Assembly (NCBI RefSeq): GCF_014635025.1 | Contig: NZ_BMCE01000002.1 | Span: 1,426,001 to 1,490,000, forward strand | DNA from: Fictibacillus barbaricus | GTDB taxonomy: Bacteria > Bacillota > Bacilli > Bacillales > Fictibacillaceae | DNA: 64,000 bases | Reading direction: 5' to 3' | Shown here: positions 58,150 to 64,000 of the stretch, in pieces | Position numbering within the stretch: position 1 is the first letter of the stretch | Layout of the letters: every line of letters begins with the position of its first letter | Position numbers and translations under genes: made by a program | Notes under the pieces: model-generated | Told to the model about the DNA's origin: nothing | Databases searched by the model: none | What the model saw: only the letters and a program-made list of their open reading frames with translations

Positions 58150-58177
58150 AAAAGGGGAGCATGATGATAGTGTTCCG

Positions 58178-58744
58178 CTAAAAGGAACTTGTACCTTTAT
58201 AAAAATTATATTCTTCAAGGCCGTCGAAACATTGCAAACGGTCCCCAATCGTTAAACCAAAATCAATATAGGCATGGCTCTTGGCTGTTAGCAGGTTCTT
58301 ATCCTCAACGATCTGTTTGGATTGAATAGTTCCATTTAACCAGTTTCCAGCTTTAATCATTTCTTCTTCATGCAAAGAAACAGTGAATGATCTGCCTTTT
58401 AAAATACCTGCTCTTCCTAAAATAACAGCGCCATTGCCAATTGCTGCTATTTTAATATTCTCCCTGTTAAAAACCTGCAAAAGGTGCAGCAGTCTTGGAT
58501 TGCCTTGGGTAAATGCCTGTTTACCACCAGGGATGATCAACATTTCATAATCCATTGGACTTATGTTTTTCATTTTGATCGTGGGCTGCATTAACAATCC
58601 ACATTCACTTGTAACAGTCCCTGGCAAAAGTGAGAAAGGCAGCACTTCGTATTTTTTACCAATAATAGATAAAGTTGTCATGACCTCAACTTCTCTAAAT
58701 TGTGGATACAAATAGACAAGTACTTTCTTTTTCACATCGTTCAC
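58178..58744 (-). CDS. DJ-1/PfpI family protein without the nucleophilic cysteine
   Basis: A 188-residue protein with the DJ-1/PfpI fold: KKVLVYLYPQFREVEVMTTL (with Glu20, the usual acidic partner), MLIIPGGKQAF (69-79) and the elbow IAAIGNGAVILGRAGILKGR (99-118). The elbow normally reads AICHG or AICAG, with the reactive Cys; here Gly103 and Asn104 replace it, so hydrolase, chaperone-oxidation or protease-type activity through this Cys is excluded. A binding or regulatory role is possible. It is monocistronic. Confidence 0.8.
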   Translation of the reverse strand: MNDVKKKVLVYLYPQFREVEVMTTLSIIGKKYEVLPFSLLPGTVTSECGLLMQPTIKMKNISPMDYEMLIIPGGKQAFTQGNPRLLHLLQVFNRENIKIAAIGNGAVILGRAGILKGRSFTVSLHEEEMIKAGNWLNGTIQSKQIVEDKNLLTAKSHAYIDFGLTIGDRLQCFDGLEEYNFYKGTSSF

Positions 58745-58910
58745 CCGTTCTTGTTACTAATCTACCCGTCTTGCTGGGAAGAGGGTGTAAACTAATTGTA
58801 TCAGGATGAGGAAAACCTTTGTATTGGGAAAATTGAAGGAGAACATGTGCTTTCTTTTTAGTCATATACATGCAGTTTTCCCAACTTATTAAATAGAAAC
58901 TACCGGGTAT

Positions 58911-60152
58911 TTATATCATCGTTTGTTTTAAAGGCTCTTTTTTATAATCAGAATGTAGGACTTCCCGATTAATAAAAGCAATAAGGAAGGAAAACAAAAA
59001 CAGTGTACTCACTAGTATATATGTCGCACGAACCCCAAATTCTTCTGCAAACCACCCCAGCACCAGCGTCGCCAATCCAAACGTACCATAAACAAGCGTA
59101 CCGTGGGAGGCATAAACTTTGGCTAGCTGTTTGTCTCTATGTGTCTGCTGGATCAATGTATTCTGCGAAACATCTCTTGCCATTTGAGGGAATCCAAAGA
59201 TAAACGACACCATCAAAGCAACCCATGGGGATGAAGTCAAACCAAACCATACATTTAGTCCTAATAAACAGAGCGTAGCTGTCATAATGACTAAACTCAA
59301 GTGAGATTCAAATCTGTTCGAGAAGCGGTATACCACAATTCCAGCAATCATCATCCCCGCAAAGAAAGCTGCATTAATATATCCCCACCACGCTTCTCCT
59401 TTTCCGATCGCTGTTTCAACATACACATACAAAATGGCCGCGATCCATACACCGTGTCCAAAGTTTTCCAAAACGTCCATAGCTGTAAGTGTTGTTAATT
59501 TTCTCGATTTAAAAATCAACTCCCACCCTTCTCTCATGGCAAGCCACTTAGACTCTTGACTCTCATTTATCATGGTTTCTTTTAAATTGATCTGATACGT
59601 TAGTATGGATGAAAGAAGAAAAAGAACGACTGTCAGCCAAAGCATATTCTGCTCTCCCCAAACGACCAAAAGCACACTACCTAGCGGCCAAGCTAAGAGC
59701 ATAGAAGTTTGGTTTGCGACACTAATAAAGCTGTTTGCTCTTACAAGCTCTTGTTCCTCTACAAGGTCTGGCACCATGGAACGGCGTGCTGGATTTCCTA
59801 TACCTTCAAGCAAGGAAATGATAACGATCAATACATATAAAAGCGCATATGTAAAAGTAGTGTCTATACCGTATAACGTTATTAAGCAGAGACCAAATAA
59901 AAGAATGGTTTTAGCGGTTAACGTGGTGAATAAAAGAGTTGTCCTTTTATATTTTTCAATAAATATAGGTGCAATAAAACCTGAAACAAGTAAAGACATT
60001 GTCTTCACAAATGGTATCAGAGCCATATGAAGTACAGATCCCGTTTCATTATAGACAAGTGAAATTAAACAAATGATGTATAAAATATCCCCTAGGTTCC
60101 CAAGAGTTTGGCCGCTCCATAAATAATGAAAATTACGATTTGCTTGAATCAT
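58911..60152 (-). CDS. Major facilitator superfamily transporter
   Basis: A 413-residue protein with about 12 membrane segments. The N-terminal NFHYLWSGQTLGNLGDILYI and EGIGNPARRSMVPDLVEEQE (loop 4-5) are typical of the MFS_3/enterobactin-exporter-like and macrolide-efflux (Mef-like) group. The substrate is unknown; export of a drug or small molecule is the usual role of the group. AAAGGATG lies upstream of the ATG. No regulator gene is adjacent. Confidence 0.88.
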   Translation of the reverse strand: MIQANRNFHYLWSGQTLGNLGDILYIICLISLVYNETGSVLHMALIPFVKTMSLLVSGFIAPIFIEKYKRTTLLFTTLTAKTILLFGLCLITLYGIDTTFTYALLYVLIVIISLLEGIGNPARRSMVPDLVEEQELVRANSFISVANQTSMLLAWPLGSVLLVVWGEQNMLWLTVVLFLLSSILTYQINLKETMINESQESKWLAMREGWELIFKSRKLTTLTAMDVLENFGHGVWIAAILYVYVETAIGKGEAWWGYINAAFFAGMMIAGIVVYRFSNRFESHLSLVIMTATLCLLGLNVWFGLTSSPWVALMVSFIFGFPQMARDVSQNTLIQQTHRDKQLAKVYASHGTLVYGTFGLATLVLGWFAEEFGVRATYILVSTLFLFSFLIAFINREVLHSDYKKEPLKQTMI

Positions 60153-60270
60153 GATATGCCATCATCCTTTTTATGGAAATCACATGTATGGGAATAAGTG
60201 TAGCATATAATGTGGGGATGCGTATGATCTGATTAACCTGCTTACTTATTGACCACCGAAAAAATAAAAA

Positions 60271-60296
60271 CCAGCTCATAAATGGATGAGCCAGCT
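60271..60296 (-). terminator. Intrinsic terminator of the Cys-rich protein gene
   Basis: GCTCAT and ATGAGC with flanking TGG/CCA pair around a 6-base loop; TTTTTATTTTTT follows on the minus strand. Confidence 0.7.
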
Positions 60297-60312
60297 TCAA
60301 GATTCCAAATTG

Positions 60313-60528
60313 TTATTTATGTCCTCTACCTTTTGTGAGGTGGCAGGCAACTCCTTTTCCTACTGCGCCTGGGATCGACATACGCTCAATATATTCCAAA
60401 CCTCTTGAACATTGAGTTTTACAGGCAATGCATGTTTCACTTGTAACCATCTTTTGTGTATGCTGATATTTGTTTACCACGCTATCATATTTATTTTTCG
60501 TACTTTTCTTTGCATTTTTTTTAGCCAT
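60313..60528 (-). CDS. Small basic protein with a Cys-x2-Cys-x3-Cys motif
   Basis: A 71-residue protein: a Lys-rich start (AKKNAKKSTKNKYDSVVNKY), then SETCIACKTQCSRGLEYIER and GVGKGVACHLTKGRGHK. Three Cys in CIACKTQC plus Cys and His in ACH could bind zinc or another metal. No family is assigned. The start at 60528 has GGGAGGG in front; the longer frame to 60588 does not. Confidence 0.65.
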   Translation of the reverse strand: MAKKNAKKSTKNKYDSVVNKYQHTQKMVTSETCIACKTQCSRGLEYIERMSIPGAVGKGVACHLTKGRGHK

Positions 60529-60606
60529 ATCCGTTCCCTCCCGCAAAATCCTAAACACAGTGTATGTAGGAAGGAGGGCTTTTGACATACTATTCTAATA
60601 AAAAAA

Positions 60607-60831
60607 CTACCCGATATACAGGTAGTCTTCATCATATTCTACTTGATAATCAATCGCTTGCCGCTCAGCCAGCGAAAAAATATAATCGCTGTCCGATCTG
60701 TCGTATGACATCAAAAAATCTTGTAAGGGCATGTTGTATTTATTCCAAACCACTTCCATCAGCCACTTTTTGCTGATTTTAAAGTACTCCCCGTTATAAC
60801 GGTTCACCTTAATGGTATTGCCTACATACAT
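60607..60831 (-). CDS. Small 74-residue protein of unknown function
   Basis: A 74-residue acidic protein rich in Tyr (VGNTIKVNRYNGEYFKISKK, then AIDYQVEYDEDYLYIG). AGGGAG lies nine bases before the ATG at 60831. It is 78 bases upstream of the Cys-rich protein gene on the same strand. No family recognised. Confidence 0.55.
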   Translation of the reverse strand: MYVGNTIKVNRYNGEYFKISKKWLMEVVWNKYNMPLQDFLMSYDRSDSDYIFSLAERQAIDYQVEYDEDYLYIG

Positions 60832-61171
60832 CCATAACACTCCCTTTCAAAGAGGTTAATTATGCAATAGGTCTTACGGTTGTACCTTCATTATATGCCT
60901 TTTATCAGAAAAGTCAAAAATTATTTCCTTTACATATACTACTGTTATAATTTCTTAATGGAACAAATAGTGGAAGCCGGATTAAGAGCGTTCGGAGGGA
61001 AGACTAGACAATAAAACATCTTGTCAAAAAAGTTTGTTGAAATAATTCTCATTTCCTATGACAAATAAGCCATATTATGGTAATCTCAAAAAGGTATATT
61101 TAAACGTGTAAAACCTCACATAACGGGAATAAGTTAATAAGTCGATGATATAGACAAAGGAGTAGTTATTA
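60832..61171. other. Intergenic region upstream of the PAP2 gene
   Basis: About 340 bases. An extended -10 element TGTTATAAT (60943-60951) lies on the plus strand without a good -35. An 18-codon frame (60958-61014) would start right at its predicted transcription start; it has no ribosome site and is not called. No terminator or riboswitch-like structure was seen. Confidence 0.45.
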
Positions 61172-61837
61172 TTGCGAATCGTAAAAGAAAACATTTTAGC
61201 ATTATGTCTCCTCCTCTCTATCCCTTTGCTGAATATCATCTATCAGGTGCTAAACCATGGGGAACGCGGAGCGAGACAACTCATAACAGCTGTAGATCAA
61301 CAAATTCCTTTTCTAGAGATTTTTGTTGTTCCCTACGTACTATGGTACGCTTTTATCTTTTTAATGTTTGTTTATTTTTGTATTTACGACCGGGCTATCT
61401 ATTATAGGACCTTATTAAGTTTTTGTGCAGGAATGCTTGTATGCTATGTGATTTACTTCTTTTTTCAAACGACTGTTCCAAGACCAGAATTAATGTCAGA
61501 CGGGATTTTTACTAAGATGGTCCAATACGTTTATGGTGCTGATCAGCCTTTCAATTGTTTTCCCAGTATTCATGTATTGAGCAGTTACTTAATGATTTTA
61601 GGAATCCGTCATAGTAAGATGTGGACGATAAAAAAGGACATAATTGTTTCAACCATCTCCTACAGCATCATTTTATCGACTCTTTTTGTAAAACAGCATG
61701 TTGTACTCGATGTCGTAGCTGGCATCTTATTAGGAAGCCTTCTTTTTAAACTGTTTTATTACCTGGAAGCCGAAACGGTATCCAACTTCTTTAAACGCAT
61801 GTTTAAAACCAAACTTCAAAGTACGGAAAAAAGTTAA
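61172..61837 (+). CDS. PAP2-type membrane phosphatase
   Basis: A 221-residue protein with about six membrane segments. The PAP2 site is seen as TTVPRPEL (about 105-112), FNCFPSIHVLSSYLMI (about 128-143, first His) and LFVKQHVVLDVVAGILLG (about 174-191, second His and Asp). Such enzymes remove phosphate from lipid phosphates such as undecaprenyl or phosphatidyl compounds at the outer face. The His spacing resembles the inositol-phosphorylceramide-synthase-like PAP2 subgroup. TTG start behind AAGGAG. Confidence 0.85.
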   Translation: MRIVKENILALCLLLSIPLLNIIYQVLNHGERGARQLITAVDQQIPFLEIFVVPYVLWYAFIFLMFVYFCIYDRAIYYRTLLSFCAGMLVCYVIYFFFQTTVPRPELMSDGIFTKMVQYVYGADQPFNCFPSIHVLSSYLMILGIRHSKMWTIKKDIIVSTISYSIILSTLFVKQHVVLDVVAGILLGSLLFKLFYYLEAETVSNFFKRMFKTKLQSTEKS

Positions 61838-61848
61838 TGATTGTACAA

Positions 61849-61880
61849 AAGAACTGCTCTCTGTAGCAGTTCTTTTTTGT
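61849..61880 (+). terminator. Intrinsic terminator
   Basis: AAGAACTGCT and AGCAGTTCTT form a perfect 10-base stem with a 6-base loop, followed by TTTTGTTTT. Confidence 0.9.
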
Positions 61881-61944
61881 TTTACCGTCCAGGCATAACT
61901 CACAGAAAACAAAAATAAAAATAACATGGGAAGGAGTGAAAAGG

Positions 61945-62376
61945 ATGAGCAATGAGTATGAAGGTTCACCAGAACAGATCCGTGCAGATAATATGCATCA
62001 GATTTGCAAGCAGCATATGTATTACAATGTTCATGTTAAAACAACTGATGGACAGCAAGTTGAAGGCATTATTACAGATATCGATAAGAAGAATGTTTAT
62101 ATGATGGTTCCACAGAACATGGTTCAAGCACAAGAAGGCGAACAGGAAAGTCCGCAGGTGACACAGCAGCAGCAGATGAGCCAGCAAGGATATCAGGGTG
62201 GCCAGCGGGATCAAAGGCAATATGGGAGAAGGTATTATCGCAGGTTTCAGCGGCAAATCTTCCCGCTTGCGGCACTTGCTGCACTTTCTCTTTACCCTTA
62301 CTATTATCCGCCGTATCCGCCATACCAACCCTACCCATATCCGTACTACCCGCCATATCCGTATCCATATTATTAA
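61945..62376 (+). CDS. Sm-like domain protein with Pro-Tyr-rich tail (paralogue B)
   Basis: A 143-residue protein with the same plan as the one at 26434: an N-terminal part with a small-barrel pattern (YYNVHVKTTDGQQVEGIITD, DIDKKNVYMMVPQN), here preceded by a helix (IRADNMHQICKQHM), a Gln-rich linker (about 75-103), a basic Arg/Tyr patch, a hydrophobic helix and a PYPYYPPY tail. The Pro-Tyr tail suggests a spore-coat-like or surface protein. AAGGAG lies eight bases before the ATG at 61945. A terminator follows. Function unknown. Confidence 0.6.
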   Translation: MSNEYEGSPEQIRADNMHQICKQHMYYNVHVKTTDGQQVEGIITDIDKKNVYMMVPQNMVQAQEGEQESPQVTQQQQMSQQGYQGGQRDQRQYGRRYYRRFQRQIFPLAALAALSLYPYYYPPYPPYQPYPYPYYPPYPYPYY

Positions 62377-62382
62377 ATTGCA

Positions 62383-62409
62383 CCGCCTGAGGAAATCAGG
62401 CGGATTTTT
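62383..62409 (+). terminator. Intrinsic terminator
   Basis: CCGCCTGA and TCAGGCGG form a perfect 8-base stem with loop GGAAA, followed by ATTTTTT. Confidence 0.9.
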
Positions 62410-62473
62410 TATGATTTCAATTGGTTAAAAACGGGAAGAGACTCTATGTCACACTATTAAAGGAGGTCATACA

Positions 62474-63100
62474 TTGGCTAATATTTTGATTGTGTATTAT
62501 AGTTCCTATGGTCATATTCACGAAATGGCGCTTGCTGCTGCCGAGGGAGTAAAGCAAGTAGACGGTACAGAAGTTAAAGTTGTAAAAGTCCCTGAATTCG
62601 AAGTTACGAAAAAATATATGTCTCAGCAAGAAGCTTATGTAAAAGCACAAGAAGCACAGGCAGATATTCCTGAAGTTACGCTTGATGATTTAAAATGGGC
62701 AGATGGGATTGTATGGGGTATCCCTACTCGATACGGGATGATGCCTGCTCAGATCAAACAATTATTGGATTCTGCCGGAAGTCTTTGGGCTAATGGCGAT
62801 CTTGAAGGAAAAGCCACTGCTGTGATTACAAGTTCGAACACCATTCATGGCGGACAAGAATCAACTGCGATTACTTCATTCGTTCCACTCATGCACTTTG
62901 GGATGATCTATGTGGGTCTTCCGTATGGTGAAAATCCTGAACAGATGACAGCAGATGGTATTGGGGGTTCCCCTTATGCTGCATCAACTGTTGCTGGAGC
63001 AGACGGAAGCATACAGCCTCAAGATGTTGAGAAAACTATGGCTACTCGCCTTGGAGCAAGGGTTGCAAAAGTGGCTAAAGCTCTCAAGGGAATCCTTTAA
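62474..63100 (+). CDS. wrbA: NAD(P)H:quinone oxidoreductase WrbA
   Basis: A 208-residue flavodoxin-like quinone reductase: VYYSSYGHIHEMALAAAEG is the FMN-phosphate loop (about 7-25), WADGIVWGIPTRYGMMPAQI (about 75-94), and SSNTIHGGQESTAITSFVPL (about 117-136, with the conserved GGQE) completes the site. WrbA tetramers carry out two-electron reduction of quinones. TTG start with AAAGGAGG in front. It adds to the quinone-defence genes of this window. Confidence 0.93.
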   Translation: MANILIVYYSSYGHIHEMALAAAEGVKQVDGTEVKVVKVPEFEVTKKYMSQQEAYVKAQEAQADIPEVTLDDLKWADGIVWGIPTRYGMMPAQIKQLLDSAGSLWANGDLEGKATAVITSSNTIHGGQESTAITSFVPLMHFGMIYVGLPYGENPEQMTADGIGGSPYAASTVAGADGSIQPQDVEKTMATRLGARVAKVAKALKGIL

Positions 63101-63133
63101 ACATTTTCGGACTACCATGATCATAATAAATAA

Positions 63134-63162
63134 AAAAGCCTCTCCAAATCGGAGAGGCTTTT
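63134..63162. terminator. Intrinsic terminator of wrbA
   Basis: AAAAGCCTCTCC and GGAGAGGCTTTT form a 12-base perfect stem with a 5-base loop; T runs on both strands. Confidence 0.92.
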
Positions 63163-63164
63163 CT

Positions 63165-63308
63165 CTATCCTTTTACATCATACCCTTGGTCTTCGATGGC
63201 TTCACGCATGTCTGAATTTGTTACTTTAGAAGAATCTCTTCTACCTCGATTGTTCCTTGTTCTAAGTATACCAAGACGTTTTTCACACCATCGTTCCCTA
63301 TGGTATGC
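63165..63308 (-). pseudogene. copZ: Broken CopZ-type copper chaperone gene
   Basis: The minus strand encodes GVKNVLVYLEQGTIEVEE in one frame and, after loss of one base near 63228, DSSKVTNSDMREAIEDQGYD followed by VKG and a stop (63167-63165). Joined, these match the last two thirds of CopZ/HMA domains (ending EAIEEQGYDVK). The N-terminal part with the Cys-x2-Cys copper site is missing, and no copA or csoR is nearby. It is a truncated and frameshifted remnant. Confidence 0.75.
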
Positions 63309-63319
63309 AAATATTTTGT

Positions 63320-63865
63320 TTATGATCTTCCTTTTTTAAAAGTTATGTATATAACCATTACTGCCAATAGCCCTGCTATTATCTTTCCTTCGGTGTTCCA
63401 TTCCGTCAAGTTATAGACGGAATATGCTTCAAGCAAGAGTGCTGGCAGTTTACCAATCAAACTAGCCGCAATAAATATTCCTGCCGACACAGCCCCGATC
63501 GCACTGGCAAATGTTATGATTCCTGAAGGAACGAATGGAAATAATCGTAATGAAAGTATTAAAATAAAAGCTTCTTTCCCTTTCGTTTCAAGCAGTTTTA
63601 CCACCCGGGGGTACCTTTTAAGCTTCTCCCTAGAGACCCTTTTGAACCCTCTTCGATACATAGCAAATGAAACCATGGCTCCAGCTGCCTCTCCAATAAA
63701 AGAAATAAGCGTTCCGTTCCAAAAACCAAAGAAAATGATGTTTGCTCCTGTTAAAAAAACAGAAGGAACTAGACCTAGGACAGCAATAAAGATATTGAGT
63801 ACTATTGAAATCAAAATAGCCCATTCTCTATACTCTCTAAAAAAATGTAAAACTGTTTCTGACAT
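63320..63865 (-). CDS. TVP38/TMEM64 (DedA-like, SNARE-associated) membrane protein
   Basis: A 181-residue membrane protein: VLGLVPSVFLTGANIIFFG, IGEAAGAMVSFAMYRRGFKR, and LRLFPFVPSGIITFASAIGA are characteristic of the TVP38/VTT family, with re-entrant helices and the conserved Arg-x-x-Pro. Related proteins move or scramble lipids in membranes. The start at 63865 lies behind AGGAGGG with slightly long spacing; the frame continues upstream to 63925. At 181 residues it is somewhat short for the family. Confidence 0.83.
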   Translation of the reverse strand: MSETVLHFFREYREWAILISIVLNIFIAVLGLVPSVFLTGANIIFFGFWNGTLISFIGEAAGAMVSFAMYRRGFKRVSREKLKRYPRVVKLLETKGKEAFILILSLRLFPFVPSGIITFASAIGAVSAGIFIAASLIGKLPALLLEAYSVYNLTEWNTEGKIIAGLLAVMVIYITFKKGRS

Positions 63866-63916
63866 GGAACATAATCCCTCCTCTAACAGGCATACCCCAA
63901 TCCCTTTCATCCAACT

Positions 63917-63943
63917 AAAAGCCATGCACCCTGCATGACTTTT
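63917..63943. terminator. Hairpin at the right edge
   Basis: AAAAG, CATGCA and TGCATG, CTTTT form a stem (one internal mismatch) with loop CCC. It is probably the terminator of a gene beyond the window. Confidence 0.55.
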
Positions 63944-64000
63944 AAAGGATATTATTTTCGATTATGAAGTAAAACCGTTAAGCTGATTAGTGTGACAAGA

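Noticed and set aside
60958-61014. 18-codon ORF at the predicted transcription start of an extended -10 promoter
   Set aside because: Would be leaderless, has no ribosome site and no recognised product; promoter lacks a -35.

Overview
The window reads as chromosomal DNA of an AT-rich, endospore-forming member of the Bacillaceae. Support comes from strong AGGAGG-type ribosome binding sites, many GTG and TTG starts, a YjcZ-type sporulation peptide, three Spo0E-like phosphatases, ClpE behind CtsR heptads, sigma-B, sigma-D and ECF promoter sequences, and gene sets known from Bacillus (mhq, yeaC/yeaD, ycgQR, ytzI, bpr). A Fictibacillus or close relative is a reasonable guess, but this is inference. 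There is no rRNA, tRNA, CRISPR array, prophage or intact insertion sequence; the window is mostly core genome with some accessory and decaying pieces.

Layout. 1-7.5 kb: a general stress protein cut by the window edge behind a sigma-B-like promoter, a remnant of a sugar ABC permease, CorA, an ECF sigma/anti-sigma pair with its own ECF promoter, VanW, the YcgR/YcgQ-like pair and a PAP2/haloperoxidase. 7.5-17 kb: two methyltransferases, small ORFs, a MarR regulator, an orphan ParB-like protein, a fatty acid desaturase and a 1445-residue bacillopeptidase F-like protease. 17.7-21 kb: a quinone-stress operon (mhqO, mhqD and flavin reductase) plus a glyoxal-reductase-like enzyme. 21-31 kb: many small proteins, YitT, nucleoside hydrolase, a degenerate HPr, VOC protein, a Sm-like protein with a Pro-Tyr tail, penicillin acylase and a type I toxin-like peptide. 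31-44 kb: ClpE, a BsuPI lipoprotein, a GlcD-like oxidase, a CheW/MCP pair behind a sigma-D-like promoter, a soluble three-PAS histidine kinase, HU and SDR. 44-56 kb: SNF2 helicase with a coupled partner, two Spo0E-like genes around an antiporter remnant, a 3D-domain wall enzyme, the MoxR/DUF58/DUF4129 operon, an ATP-grasp ligase and an AlkA-like glycosylase. 56-64 kb: nitroreductase, azoreductase, a Cys-less DJ-1 homologue, MFS, PAP2, a second Sm-like Pro-Tyr protein, WrbA, a broken CopZ and a TVP38 protein.

How they connect. Electrophile/quinone defence is spread over MhqO, MhqD, flavin reductase, nitroreductase, AzoR and WrbA. The mhqO and azoR promoters share an 18-base -35 segment and half-sites, so one regulator may control both. 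Envelope stress is represented by the ECF system, VanW, the 3D-domain protein and the PAP2 enzymes. Sporulation timing is represented by the PAS kinase and three Spo0E-like proteins.

The observations most worth follow-up are the toxin with an opposing promoter, the paired Sm-like Pro-Tyr proteins, two unrelated intergenic arrays with an exact 21-base period, an in-frame 41-codon stretch behind the UAG of an HTH gene, and three gene remnants (ABC permease, CPA1 antiporter, CopZ). No wholly new multi-gene system could be demonstrated from sequence alone.
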